Notes: generated by a model not told the origin, from the sequence alone. 53,768 bases of DNA from Skermanella rosea (GCF_016806835.2 NZ_CP086116.1:1-53768); one strand, 5' to 3'; counted from the first letter of the stretch, positions 1 through 8,484 are shown. Numbers and translations are program-made.

Positions 1-38
1 CCGCCCTTCGTGCCGGCAACGGAAATCACCCGGGCCAT
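1..38 (-). CDS. parA: ParA partition ATPase, N-terminal part (continues at the window end)
   Basis: These bases encode the first 12 residues and part of the 13th of ParA (MARVISVAGTKG). The remainder lies at 53768 down to 53129, because the plasmid circle was opened here. The start is chosen at 38, not at the in-frame ATG at 44: the Shine-Dalgarno AAGGAGA at 45-51 directly abuts ATG-44 but is 6 nt from ATG-38. Joining both ends gives the deviant Walker A motif KGGVGKSTT, with K11 and K16 as the two conserved lysines. Confidence 0.93.
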   Translation of the reverse strand, partial: MARVISVAGTKG

Positions 39-60
39 GAACATTCTCCTTACGTTCTTG

Positions 61-110
61 CATGGTTACGTGTAATATAGGAACCGTGATAACGCTCTTA
101 TGCGTTTTCT
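61..110. promoter_or_regulatory. Candidate par operator/centromere upstream of parA
   Basis: The decamer TTACGTGTAA at 66-75 lies just upstream of the parA ribosome binding site. Its exact reverse complement lies in the parA-parB gap (53106-53115). The segment is AT-rich, with a second related element (TAACGCTCTTATGCG) nearby. In type Ib partition systems the small ParB/ParG-like protein binds short repeats upstream of parA, both as centromere and as operator. That role here is inference from position and repetition. Confidence 0.4.
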
Positions 111-167
111 CTGAAACAAGGAACAAGGTCAAGGCTCATGACCACGTTCGGATGTCGAGGAATTCTG

Positions 168-632
168 ATGAGTGCCATCCTGCTGCCCGACACCATCCCG
201 GCCGGAGAGTTCCGCATCACGGTCCGGTGGGGCGGTGCGCTGTTCCTGGTTGGTATTCCAACGAACGAGGTTCTGAGGACCATTCTGGAGTTCGAGGAGT
301 TCGTCGGGCCCGCGCTGAACCTTCGGGACCTGCGGGGCGACGTTCTGGGTGCCGACGGCTGCAGGATGGCGGCTAGGGTTGCGGCTGGCGCCGCTGACGG
401 GGTGACGGTGGCGGCGGCGGCCTTGTGGTTGTTCCTCTACGAGCCGGGCGCCAGAGCCGAGGGGCGGCTCATAGAGTTGGGGCACTTGGTTGCCCCCGGG
501 GGGTCGGCTTGGCTTAAGGCCGAGACCGATCCGAAGGGCGCAGAGTGGTCGTTCACGCTGGCGGCCGGCGACGCCTGGAGTACGGACGATTTCGACCGTC
601 CCTCGCCCCAAGATAATCCCTGGGGGCTATAA
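168..632 (+). CDS. Hypothetical protein, 154 aa
   Basis: I do not recognise the family. The ATG at 168 is preceded by GAGG with 7-nt spacing, so it is preferred to the upstream in-frame ATG at 138. The protein begins MSAILLPDTIPAGEF and has an alanine/glycine-rich middle part and an acidic C-terminus. No signal peptide or confident membrane segment is seen. Its stop codon overlaps the start of the next gene (TAATG), so the two are probably translationally coupled and act together. The pair diverges from parA, and promoters for both must lie in the 39-167 gap. Confidence 0.6.
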   Translation: MSAILLPDTIPAGEFRITVRWGGALFLVGIPTNEVLRTILEFEEFVGPALNLRDLRGDVLGADGCRMAARVAAGAADGVTVAAAALWLFLYEPGARAEGRLIELGHLVAPGGSAWLKAETDPKGAEWSFTLAAGDAWSTDDFDRPSPQDNPWGL

Positions 633-1021
633 TGGGCACGCTGCAGCAAGCCCTCGACGATAAGGACACCCTCGTCCTCGACATCGAGTTCGCCGACGGC
701 GACCGTCAGACCCGGTGCCCAGCCTCGATCTTCTGGCTGGGGACCTCGCTCCTGTGGGCTGATCCAGGCTGGCCAACAACGCCATCCCATGCCTTCCACC
801 TGGTGCCCGGCGAGCTAGAAGGGGAGGGGCCCTGGATACTCACCCCGGCCGACGCCGAGATGCTCGCCCGGATCACCGTCCGCGAGCTGGTGCCGGGCGA
901 GCAGCCGGCGACCGAGGAATTCCTCGTCTGGGAGACCTACCGCGCATCGCCGGAGGGCCGGCCGTTCACCAGCGCTGCGGCGCTTGAGGCGGCGGCGGCT
1001 TTTTTCAGCCTGGATGTTTGA
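632..1021 (+). CDS. Hypothetical protein, 129 aa, coupled to the upstream gene
   Basis: This gene starts on the last base of the preceding stop codon (taATGg), a typical coupled arrangement. The product is acidic (DDKDTLVLDIEFADGD near the N-terminus) and soluble. It has no motif I recognise and no signal peptide. Base composition matches the GC-rich backbone, so it is probably a resident plasmid gene. The function is unknown. It might be the partner of the 154-residue protein. Confidence 0.55.
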   Translation: MGTLQQALDDKDTLVLDIEFADGDRQTRCPASIFWLGTSLLWADPGWPTTPSHAFHLVPGELEGEGPWILTPADAEMLARITVRELVPGEQPATEEFLVWETYRASPEGRPFTSAAALEAAAAFFSLDV

Positions 1022-1426
1022 CTGTCTCACCCGGCGTTGCCGTACCCTGATCCGATCAATCGGGTATTTCGAGTTCCCAGATGGCGGGTATATGCGCCTG
1101 GATGGCGCGTTCATCCAAGAATGGAAGGGTGCCGGTATCAGGGTTCGAGTAGCAGCGGAACAGGAAGTCCGACTGGCGCCGTCAGCCGCGCCACTTTCCG
1201 TAACGCCCGTTCCGCGACATACAATTCGAAGCGAACAGCATTCCAGAACTTGAAATTTTCCGGGCAATCGTGCCGCGGCTGGTGGACGCGCCCTTTCGTG
1301 GCCGTCCTGGGGCGCCGATTTTCAGGCGGGCGGCGGATGTTCGGGTATTCGATCCGCCATGCCCGACCGTAGAGCAAGCGCACAATGGATTTGTGCGCTA
1401 TCCAGTACCGGAACGAAGCGGACCGC
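1022..1426. other. Intergenic stretch with no convincing gene
   Basis: About 400 bases with several short overlapping ORFs on both strands and no good ribosome binding site. The best candidate is a minus-strand ORF at 1138-1383 (81 aa, containing NFKFWNAVRFELYV). It has no recognisable family and may be debris of an older gene. No repeat or terminator was recognised. Confidence 0.3.
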
Positions 1427-1771
1427 CTACTGTTTGAACATATTATTTAGACAGTATTCATTTGCTCCCTGTTTCATAGCATTTACAAATTCCTGACGCT
1501 TAACTATTGTCGAACCGCGGACTGCCATATAAGCTGAATCAATCAGTTTGTCCACAAATTGCATCGTCTCGTAATCCTGATCGTATCCTTCTTCCAAGAA
1601 AGCCTGATGAAAAAGGCTTCGCACTTCATCACGAGGCATCCCGTTTTGCCTGGCAATCATTATTTTCTCCGCCATGCTTGCAACAACTTTGCAATCGGTC
1701 TGGCTTGCGTGAGAAGGCATTGCTGTAGCTACAATAAAGAAAATTGCTGCTGTGGCCGCCAATTTACACAT
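1427..1771 (-). CDS. Small exported protein, 114 aa
   Basis: The N-terminus (MCKLAATAAIFFIVATAMPSHA) is a good Sec signal peptide with likely cleavage after SHA near residue 22. The mature part, about 92 residues, is mostly helical in character and contains two cysteines (DCKVV and EYCLNN) that could form a disulfide. Only a weak ribosome binding site (GGCGG) precedes the start. It lies downstream of another leftward gene and may be cotranscribed with it. Base composition is more AT-rich than the backbone, which suggests acquisition. A periplasmic role is inferred; the exact function is unknown. Confidence 0.6.
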   Translation of the reverse strand: MCKLAATAAIFFIVATAMPSHASQTDCKVVASMAEKIMIARQNGMPRDEVRSLFHQAFLEEGYDQDYETMQFVDKLIDSAYMAVRGSTIVKRQEFVNAMKQGANEYCLNNMFKQ

Positions 1772-1821
1772 TTAACGTTTCCGCCCGTGAAGATTGTCCA
1801 TCATTTCGCTGAAAATGAGCT

Positions 1822-2163
1822 CTAAATCCTGACATAAACGTCGTCCGGCCATGGTGTAGCCTCTATGTCCCCGTATTCCCCCTTCTGGATTGAGCGGATA
1901 TGATCGAAAAACTCGATCACGAAGGCACCACAGTCGTCCCTGTCCTGGAATTCCAACATAGTAGGCTCCGAGACGATGAGACAGTCTTGTGATGTCTCCC
2001 AACCCAGCCTCTGTAAGTTTGCGTTGTAGGCGGTAGCCCGTTCGAGACTAGGGTCCCGCTCGCGCATCAATTTGACCATTTCTGCCCAGACCCCGCGTTT
2101 CCTGAGGACGCTCAGGTTCATTCCGGGCTCTTTGTGGAAATGCACCCTGAAAACCAGAATCAT
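1822..2163 (-). CDS. Hypothetical protein, 113 aa
   Basis: Minus-strand gene with GGAG about 8 nt before the ATG at 2163. An internal ATG at 2121 (MNLSVLRKRG) is an alternative start. The product is soluble, rich in charged residues, and ends YGDIEATPWPDDVYVRI. No family is recognised. A competing 76-residue frame at 1772-2002 overlaps it, but its composition (arginine/glycine-rich) looks like a shadow. It is followed by the exported protein gene on the same strand, so the two may form a small operon. Confidence 0.5.
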   Translation of the reverse strand: MILVFRVHFHKEPGMNLSVLRKRGVWAEMVKLMRERDPSLERATAYNANLQRLGWETSQDCLIVSEPTMLEFQDRDDCGAFVIEFFDHIRSIQKGEYGDIEATPWPDDVYVRI

Positions 2164-2387
2164 GGTACGGGCTCCGATTCCTGATCAGTGGCACGACGGC
2201 TCTGCGCATGCCGCGCCAGTGGAAAAACAGTCTACACATAATCTGCCACCGAGCATATCCGGCTCACAAGTCAATTCCGCTGCGGCGGCTGCTACCCGAA
2301 GGGCCGCTCTACTGACCATGACTGCGGCTGATGATGAGGCTCTGGATCTCGATTTCCAGGGACTGCGGAGGCCCTCTCCAGATGTGA

Positions 2388-2678
2388 TTGCTCACGGGGT
2401 TGGCGGTCGGTAAGCGGTCAGGCAACGACGAAGGTGCCGTCGATCAGGTCGCGGAGGCGGTCCAGGCGGATTGGCCTTGGCGGCGCAGCGCGGCCGAAGA
2501 TGCCCGTGCCGATGCCGAACTGAAGCGTGAGGAAGCCGAGCGGGAACGGAATGCGGTGTTCCAGCGCCACATCGAGGCGGAACGGATGCGCGCAGTGGCC
2601 GACGAGCAGCGTCAACTCCTGGAGGAGATGCGGGAAACCGTTCGGCAGTACGAGGCTCTTTTGGCTCGGAACGGATAA
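2388..2678 (+). CDS. Possible small coiled-coil protein, 96 aa
   Basis: This ORF opens with TTG and has no clear ribosome binding site. The second half (AELKREEAERERNAVFQR onward) is highly charged and heptad-like, predicting one long helix or coiled coil. It may be the 3' remnant of a longer gene whose start was lost. The 2679-2920 stretch that follows holds no gene I can support and leads into the IS630 element. I keep this as a low-confidence call. Confidence 0.3.
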   Translation: MLTGLAVGKRSGNDEGAVDQVAEAVQADWPWRRSAAEDARADAELKREEAERERNAVFQRHIEAERMRAVADEQRQLLEEMRETVRQYEALLARNG

Positions 2679-2922
2679 AGGGTTTCTTCGCGTTCTGGTA
2701 GGTGCCGGAAGGCCCGTCTTGCGCATATGGATGTTAGGAAAACCTGCCGAGAGTGATCCTGCCAGTCAACTCCTAGTAGGTGTCTTGGTTCCCCAATCGG
2801 ACTTCCTGTTCCGCTGCTGCTCGGACCCCGTATCGTCCGCCATGACCAGCTAAACAGGCTAGCAGCGCTAGGATTGTGGAATTCTACTTAAGGAAGTGAA
2901 CGGCGAGGGATAACGCTTAATA

Positions 2923-4119
2923 CCGCATTCAGTAAATGCTGACTCTTGAAGAGGGCGCACCGTCCTGGCGAGAGGCTTCTACCGGGGCTTGTGGGATCGG
3001 GCAGTTTGTGATTCGGTTTCACCGCATTGATCTGCGGAGGGACATGATGGTGGCTGTTGCGATCCGACGAGACATCGAGGCCAGTGAGTTGCGGCGCCTT
3101 GCCCGTCTGGAGCGGGATGGTCGGGTATCCAGCCGGCTTCTGGCGCTGGCGGCGGTGCTCGATGGTGTCAGCCGCGAACAGGCCGCTCGCATCGGGGGAA
3201 TGGATCGGCAGACCCTGCGCGACTGGGTTCACCGCTTCAACGAAGCGGGTGTTGCGGGCCTGCGCGACCGTGCCCGGCCTGGGCGGCCCTGCCTGCTGGC
3301 CGAGGAACTGCTCCCGGAACTGGCCGCCCTGATCGCGGACGGTCCGCAGGTCGAGCGCGACGGTGTGGTCGAGTTCCGGCTGTCCCATATCCGCGCGTTG
3401 TCGCTGCGGCACTTCGGCGCCGACTACAGCCAGGGCGGCATGCACGCCGTGCTGCGCCGGATGGGCTTTTCCTGGCTGAAGCCCCGGCCGATCCACCCCA
3501 GGACCGACCTTGCGGCCCAGGAGACATTTAAAAAAACTTCGGCCAGACGCTGGCATGCATCCGTGATCAGCATCCCGAAGTCGAGCGGGTGGAGGTCTGG
3601 TTCCAGGACGAAGCCAGGGTCGGCCAGAAAGGCTCGCTGACCCACCTGTGGGCACCGACCGGCACGCGGCCTCGAGCGGTGCGCGACCATCGCTTCAAAT
3701 CCGCCTACATCTTCGGCGCGGTTTGTCCGGAGCGCGACACCGGGGTGGCGCTGGTGGTCAGCCGGGTCAGCACCGAGGCGATGAACCTCATGCTCGCCGA
3801 GATCAGCCAGGCCGTCGGCAAGGCCGCACACGCCGCCGTGCTGATCGACGGCGCCGGCTGGCACGTCGCAAACGATCTCGAGGTGCCGGCCAACATCACC
3901 TTGGTCCCGCTGCCGCCCTACAGCCCGGAACTCAATGCCATCGAGCGTCTGTGGCAAGTCATGCGCGACACCTTGCTCTCACACCGCCTCTTCACCGATC
4001 TCAACCACATCATCGAGGTCTGCTGCACAACTTGGAATACTCTGATCAGCCAGCCCGGACGGATCCAGTCCACATGCGGTTACCCCTGGGCCCTACCAGT
4101 CAGAACTTCCTGAATTTAG
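2923..4119 (+). mobile_element. IS630-family insertion sequence, 1197 bp
   Basis: The ends were placed from TA dinucleotides at 2921-2922 and 4120-4121 (IS630 elements duplicate TA) and from matching imperfect terminal repeats. The left end reads CCGCATTCAGTAAATGCTGA, and the right end read inward is CTAAATTCAGGAAGTTCTGA. The element contains one transposase gene in two frames. It sits at the 3' end of the minus-strand membrane gene at 4100-4678 and supplies that gene's present stop codon. The boundaries are inferred from imperfect repeats. Confidence 0.75.
3047..4113 (+). CDS. IS630-family transposase, made by -1 frameshift
   Basis: DDE transposase in two overlapping frames. The first part (about 3047-3535) carries an N-terminal helix-turn-helix (ERDGRVSSRLLALAAVLDG, EQAARIGGMDRQTLRDWVHR). 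The second (to 4113) carries the catalytic core, with FQDEARVGQKG, VLIDGAGWH and the terminal PYSPELNAIERLW block. The frames join at a run of seven A after TTT (3528-3537). Slipping back one base gives ...TFKKNFGQTLACIRDQHPEV and a 355-residue product. Slippery A runs of this kind are used for programmed frameshifting in several IS630 elements, so this is probably functional rather than a mutation. GGAGG 6 nt upstream supports the ATG at 3047. Confidence 0.8.
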
Positions 4120-4678
4120 TATAATCCGTCTTTTTCGTCTCTACAGCCAACTTTGCCCGATTCCGGCAGAAAATTTTCTGATAGTATTTTTTATACTTAC
4201 GCAAAATAAATCTTTGGATTTTTGATATTGTTGCAAATATTCCAGACCTTTTTGTAAATTCGATATCCATCTGATTTCGAACTTTCAAAGTAATAAACCT
4301 AAGTTTTTTGATATACAAATCATTATTTTTGGAGCTATTTTCTTGCGATCCTAATGAAACATATATAGTATCTCTCATTTTGAATATATTATCTGACACC
4401 TGTCTACTAAACAATGCAGGAGTCTGCAGCACAATATCGTCAACGTCTTGCAACTCTGAAAAACTGAAATCTATATTACTTCTTTGTTCTGCATTACTAA
4501 ATTTAATGTACAATTTATTTACCTTATCGTATAGCTTCTTTCTCTCTGAATAGAGATCATGATTCATTTTCTTGTGTTCTAGCGCAAATGCTCTCCAGCT
4601 CAAGATGATGGCGATAACGCCCGTGGTGCATGTACCAACCGCGGACGCGATATCAGCCCAATTGGGTCCGTCAGCCAT
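4100..4678 (-). CDS. AT-rich membrane-anchored coiled-coil protein, 192 aa, C-terminus altered by IS630
   Basis: Start at 4678 after a strong GGGAGAGGGA site. Residues about 8-32 (IASAVGTCTTGVIAIILSW) form one transmembrane helix. The rest is long, lysine-rich and helical, probably cytoplasmic. The gene is far more AT-rich than its neighbours, a sign of transfer. Its last codons lie inside the IS630 right end: with the IS it ends ...KKTDYTKFRKF, while without it the reading would be ...KKTDY followed by TAA. The protein may therefore still work with a six-residue tail. I do not recognise the family; small TM-plus-helix proteins of this type often accompany defence genes, but that is speculation here. 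Confidence 0.65.
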   Translation of the reverse strand: MADGPNWADIASAVGTCTTGVIAIILSWRAFALEHKKMNHDLYSERKKLYDKVNKLYIKFSNAEQRSNIDFSFSELQDVDDIVLQTPALFSRQVSDNIFKMRDTIYVSLGSQENSSKNNDLYIKKLRFITLKVRNQMDIEFTKRSGIFATISKIQRFILRKYKKYYQKIFCRNRAKLAVETKKTDYTKFRKF

Positions 4679-4782
4679 ATTCCCTCTCCCCCCGACCGAC
4701 CGGCTTATAGACGTCCAAACTTGTCCGATAAACATGTTTGTGAAAAGTGGGGTTTGGCCTTCCTTAGCGTATAATCCTCTCT

Positions 4783-4824
4783 GGGGTGACAACACGGAAG
4801 TGATCAGATTGTCCGGTTCGTAAG
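4783..4824 (+). repeat. Left terminal inverted repeat of the SIR2 element
   Basis: 42 bp starting GGGGTGACAACACGGAAGTG and ending TAAG, facing inward. The central 22 bases (4800-4821, approximately) are identical to the right copy. The target duplication TCTCT precedes it. Confidence 0.85.
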
Positions 4825-4841
4825 AACGTAGACGGAACTCG

Positions 4842-5404
4842 TCAGGTCGGGTGATCGGAAGCGTCCGAGATACCTTCGCCGAGCGCGGCATACAGTGCGG
4901 TCTTTCCCACCTTGATCCGTGCCACAGCCTCCCGAACCGTGAGGCCCTGGGCAATGAGCACCCTGGCCCGACGGAGCTTCTCTTCCGTCACCACTGGCCT
5001 GCGGCCGCCCCGGCGACCGCGAGCGGTGGCGGCGTCGAGCCCGGCGCGTGTGCGTTCCCGGATGAGGTCGCGCTCGAACTGCCCGAGAGCGCCGAAGATA
5101 TGGAAGATCAATCGGCCGCCGGACGTTGTGGTGTCGGTCGCTTCCGTCAGGGAGCGGAAGCCGACGCGTTCACAGTCTCAATCAGGTGCGGCAGCGAGCG
5201 GCCGAGACGGTCCAATTTCCAGACCACCAGCACGTCACCGTCCCGCATGAAGGCCAAGGCGGCCATCAACCCCGGACGGTCGGTCCTGGCGCCGGACGCC
5301 CTGTCCTCGAACACCCGGACGCAGCTGGCTCTGGCAAGGGCGTCGAGTTGCAATGCCAAGTCCTGGTCGGCCGTTGAGACCCGCGCGTAGCCGATCGCCA
5401 CCAT
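4842..5404 (-). pseudogene. Serine resolvase (TnpR-type), frameshifted
   Basis: The N-terminal part (MVAIGYARVSTADQDLALQL, catalytic serine in the RVST motif, then VVWKLDRLGRSLPHLIETV) and the C-terminal part (GFRSLTEATDTT, IFGALGQFERDLIRERTRAG, and a terminal helix-turn-helix LTVREAVARIKVGKTALYAAL) are both present. They lie in different frames. A short deletion near 5147-5180 removed several codons of the usual N(A/E)LxxRGVGF segment and changed the frame. All catalytic and DNA-binding parts remain, so the break is probably recent, but an active resolvase is unlikely. It is divergent from the SIR2 gene, with a res-like dyad between them. Confidence 0.85.
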
Positions 5405-5446
5405 GCCGCCCCGCCTTCTGTCTGCAAACCCGTCCGGCAAACTAGG

Positions 5447-5483
5447 TGTCCGGAAAGGCATCGTCAATGCGGGTTGACGGACA
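5447..5483. promoter_or_regulatory. res-like dyad between the resolvase remnant and the SIR2 gene
   Basis: TGTCCGGAAA at 5447 and TTGACGGACA ending at 5483 form an imperfect inverted pair, similar to resolvase subsites. The 5405-5645 interval also holds the promoters for the divergent resolvase and SIR2 genes. A second dyad of the same style (TGTCCGTC...AACGGACA, 8132-8159) lies just inside the right end of the element. Confidence 0.5.
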
Positions 5484-5645
5484 GATGGGCGGTTGGCCGG
5501 CAAACGGCTGTTTCGCGGACGGCGGGGCGTCTGCCTTGGGCCGGAAATGGACGGGCAGCTTATAGATCTAAAAATTGCAAAAACTGCCGTTGAAGATTGC
5601 GATCTCGAGAGACGTGTCACACTATCGCGTAAAATGGAGGTGTTA

Positions 5646-8018
5646 ATGGCGCACGATACTGACCGAATCGAGGAGTTCGACCCTGAATCCTCAATCCTCT
5701 TCCTTGGGTCCGGGTTCAGTCTCGGAGCGACCAATATCTCGAACGACAGTCCACCGAACGGCAAGGGGCTGCGGCGCCATTTCATTCAACAACTCAAGCT
5801 CCCGGCGGATACGGACTATGATCTGCAGGTTCTCAGCGAGGAGTTCGCCGAGGATAACCCCCGGAAGCTTCGTGACGAACTCTACAGGATTTTTCGGCTG
5901 ACCGCATTAACTGCGGGACAAACGGCCGTGCTCGACGAGCCATGGCGACGCATCTACTCAACTAACTACGATGATGCAGTAGAATTGCATCGGTTGAGCA
6001 AGAAAGCACCGCCGAACGCGTTCGATGTTTCCGAGCCGGTTCCGAACAAATTGCCTCATGGAGCAGTCGTGCATCTCCACGGCAGCATCCGGCTGATCAC
6101 GCCGGAGAACGTGAAGGAGAGTCTCGTCCTCGGCGAGGGTTCCTACGTGAACCAGTACGTCATCCGCTCGCCGTGGTACGACCAATTTCAGCGCGATCTC
6201 GCCTTCGCTAGCGCCCTTTACGTCGTCGGCTATAGCCTCGCCGACTACCATATCGCTGGCCTGTTGATGGCCAATCCGAAGCTCGCCGAGCGAACCTTCT
6301 TCATCCAAGGACCCACCCCAGATCAGACTTTCGTGCGCCGCACCGCGCAGTACGGGCGCACGATGTTCATAGGCACCGACGGTTTCGCCAAGGCGCTCGC
6401 GTGCATTCCGCGCCCAGCCGCCCCAGCACTCGAGAGCCTGCGGGCGTTCCGCTTGTTGACGCCAACGCGGGACAATAAGGCAGGCGCCCGTCCGACCGCT
6501 CCGGAGGTGTTCGATCTGCTAGTCTATGGGGATTTCGATGCCAGCCGTCTTGCTCGTTCGCAACCCAGTGAAGATTACGCGATCGCGCGGGCGGATGCGG
6601 TGCATGCGGCGGCAGACGCCGTTGAGTCAAAACGATCGCTTGTTGTCGATGGCCGCCTCGGTAACGGCAAGTCAATCTTCCTTCACCTGCTTGCATTCGA
6701 ACTTACGTCGAGAGGCTGGACCTGTCTTCTGCTCCGGCCAGGCCATCCGGACCTCCAACGCGAGATAGCGACGCTAGCCAGCATCGACCGCGTTGTTGTG
6801 TTCATCGATCAATATTCTGCCGCCCAGGACAGTTTGCGCGGTCTTCGCGAGGCGCTCCCAAATGCTAAACTCGTACTGGAGGTTCGCACAGGGACGTTCG
6901 AGGTCCGGTTTCACGAACTCGCCCAGCTTCTGCCCAAGCCGTTCGATCGGGTGAGCCTTAACGTGCTCACGCGCGCTGAGGTGATAGCCTTAGGCCGATT
7001 GTGCGAGCGTGTCGGGCTCCGCGCGCCCGCCAAGGATAGCCGGGGGGACTTCCGTGATTTGCTGCTTGAACTGTTCAAGAACACGGCGATCCGCGACCGT
7101 GTTCGGGCAGCCTTGGCGCCCCTCTTCGAGAAGCGAGCCACGCGGCGCATCCTGACCATGACGATGTTGATCGCCACGCATCAGGGGGCAGTCGGTGCTG
7201 CCTTCGTGCGATCAGTGGTGGGAGAGGATCCGTTCGTGGCGCTCAAGCCACTTGAGGATTTGTCACATGAGATCTTCGAGACATCATCCGATAACTTCAA
7301 GGCCCGCTCGTCAATCTTCTCGTCATTCGTGATCGACGCTTTCATTGAGCCGGACGAGATCGCCGACGCCGTAGTCGAGGTGACGCTGGCCGCAGCCCGG
7401 CGGCGGATTGAGCGGCCGTACCGCATCCTTATGTCGAACATGATGGCCTATTCGAGCCTGCGAAGAACTCTGCGGGGCAAGGTAGATCCAGAAGCGATCA
7501 TCATCGGCATCTACGAACGTCTTCGTTACGACGAACGTGTAAACGCAGAACCGTTATTCTGGCTTCAGTATGCTATCGCGATGGCCGAGACGACACGGCT
7601 CGACACGGCCGACGAGTATATTGGCACGGCGTACCGGAAGGCGCAGGACCTCCCAGGCTTTCAAACCTACCAGATCGATACTCAGGCTTTCCGCATCGCG
7701 TTGTTGCGCGCGACACAGCAAAACCGAGGGCAGCCGATCTTCAACATTGACGTGATCCTTGAGGGGATCGAGCGAATTGATGCTATGCTCGGCGACGAGA
7801 GCCATAGGTCTTATGCCGTGAAGGTACTCGATTACTTGCAGCCTTTTGTGGCGGCACGAATCAGCGATCTCGCAGCCGGTGAGCGTACCGCACTACAATT
7901 CTGGCTACTGAAGGTAGCGAAGTCTCTCGCCTCGCTGCCGGAAGATTTCAGGGCTACAGCGGGGTCTGAGGCAGTCCAAAAGCGCGTCGAAGCGGCCGCC
8001 GCGAGTTTTATCAACTGA
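5646..8018 (+). CDS. SIR2-domain / STAND-like NTPase, predicted antiphage protein, 790 aa
   Basis: The ATG at 5646 has GGAGG 5 nt upstream; the open frame extends further 5' but without a start signal. The N-terminal SIR2-like domain (about 1-260) shows the nucleotide-binding loop ILFLGSGFS (G21-S25), the TNYD motif with the catalytic-type Asn near 107, HLHGS with His near 145, and VVGYSLADYHIAGLL. A P-loop NTPase follows: Walker A GRLGNGKS (336-343) and Walker B VVVFIDQY (about 383-390). The C-terminal 400 residues are helical and sensor-like. SIR2-STAND proteins (for example the AVAST type V class) deplete NAD+ when a phage component is sensed; that function is inferred from domains here. 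It is the only cargo gene of the Tn3-like element. Confidence 0.82.
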   Translation: MAHDTDRIEEFDPESSILFLGSGFSLGATNISNDSPPNGKGLRRHFIQQLKLPADTDYDLQVLSEEFAEDNPRKLRDELYRIFRLTALTAGQTAVLDEPWRRIYSTNYDDAVELHRLSKKAPPNAFDVSEPVPNKLPHGAVVHLHGSIRLITPENVKESLVLGEGSYVNQYVIRSPWYDQFQRDLAFASALYVVGYSLADYHIAGLLMANPKLAERTFFIQGPTPDQTFVRRTAQYGRTMFIGTDGFAKALACIPRPAAPALESLRAFRLLTPTRDNKAGARPTAPEVFDLLVYGDFDASRLARSQPSEDYAIARADAVHAAADAVESKRSLVVDGRLGNGKSIFLHLLAFELTSRGWTCLLLRPGHPDLQREIATLASIDRVVVFIDQYSAAQDSLRGLREALPNAKLVLEVRTGTFEVRFHELAQLLPKPFDRVSLNVLTRAEVIALGRLCERVGLRAPAKDSRGDFRDLLLELFKNTAIRDRVRAALAPLFEKRATRRILTMTMLIATHQGAVGAAFVRSVVGEDPFVALKPLEDLSHEIFETSSDNFKARSSIFSSFVIDAFIEPDEIADAVVEVTLAAARRRIERPYRILMSNMMAYSSLRRTLRGKVDPEAIIIGIYERLRYDERVNAEPLFWLQYAIAMAETTRLDTADEYIGTAYRKAQDLPGFQTYQIDTQAFRIALLRATQQNRGQPIFNIDVILEGIERIDAMLGDESHRSYAVKVLDYLQPFVAARISDLAAGERTALQFWLLKVAKSLASLPEDFRATAGSEAVQKRVEAAAASFIN

Positions 8019-8187
8019 CGGGAGTTAATATTTTTTGATGGGACTATCGAACGCGAATGGGACAGCAGCATTTAGAATCAGGTGTTCCGACCATAAACGG
8101 CAAACTTGGGCGCAAAGCTGATATTTGCCCCTGTCCGTCAAAGGGAGGGAAAACGGACAGGCAGTCGGCACACGTTCGACTCATGTT

Positions 8188-8229
8188 CTCGCGAACCGGA
8201 CAATCTGATCACTCCCGTGTCTTCATCCC
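8188..8229 (-). repeat. Right terminal inverted repeat of the SIR2 element
   Basis: Read inward on the minus strand it begins GGGATGAAGACACGGGAGTG and matches the left end at 36 of 42 positions. It is followed at 8230-8234 by TCTCT, identical to the pentamer before the left end. A res-like dyad lies about 30 bp further inside. Confidence 0.85.
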
Positions 8230-8484
8230 TCTCTGTTCTATGATGTCACTCCAAGCAGGATCATGGGGTAAACTGATGCGTCTGCCCAGCACGCCTGCAT
8301 CAAGCTAGGGGCGCCGCTGGCTGAAACCGGTGACCTGGATCAGCATCAGAATATCGCAGCTGATGGCACCAGCCTTGATCATGCTTGCGCCGGGGATCGC
8401 TCCCAGGCCCGCGCAGGATCGTGTAGCGCGTGCCTGCGTAGCGCTATCGGCTACCATACCGGCCGACGCGGCACCGGTCCCCTC

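Larger units (their letters stand above)
4783..8229. mobile_element. Non-autonomous Tn3-family element carrying a SIR2 defence gene, 3447 bp
   Basis: The unit is bounded by 42-bp inverted repeats (4783-4824 and 8188-8229; 36 of 42 positions match). The left repeat begins GGGG and ends TAAG, the signature of Tn3-family ends. It is flanked on both sides by the identical pentamer TCTCT (4778-4782 and 8230-8234), the 5-bp target duplication typical of Tn3 transposition. Inside are a frameshifted resolvase gene, two res-like dyads and the SIR2-STAND gene. There is no transposase gene, so it must have been moved by a related TnpA in trans. The ends do not resemble those of the complete Tn3-family element at 43229. 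Confidence 0.88.

Noticed and set aside
1138-1383. A minus-strand 81-codon ORF
   Set aside because: There is no ribosome binding site and no motif, and overlapping frames of similar length lie on both strands. It is mentioned only inside the intergenic entry.
5493-5645. An N-terminal extension of the SIR2 protein beginning at 5493
   Set aside because: The 51 extra codons lie over the res-like and promoter region, have no ribosome binding site, and read as basic low-complexity sequence. GGAGG supports ATG-5646.
4783-8229. Inversion switch: the inverted repeats around the SIR2 gene as invertase sites
   Set aside because: The repeats begin GGGG and end TAAG, and they are flanked by identical TCTCT pentamers, which fits Tn3 transposition. 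The recombinase is also broken.
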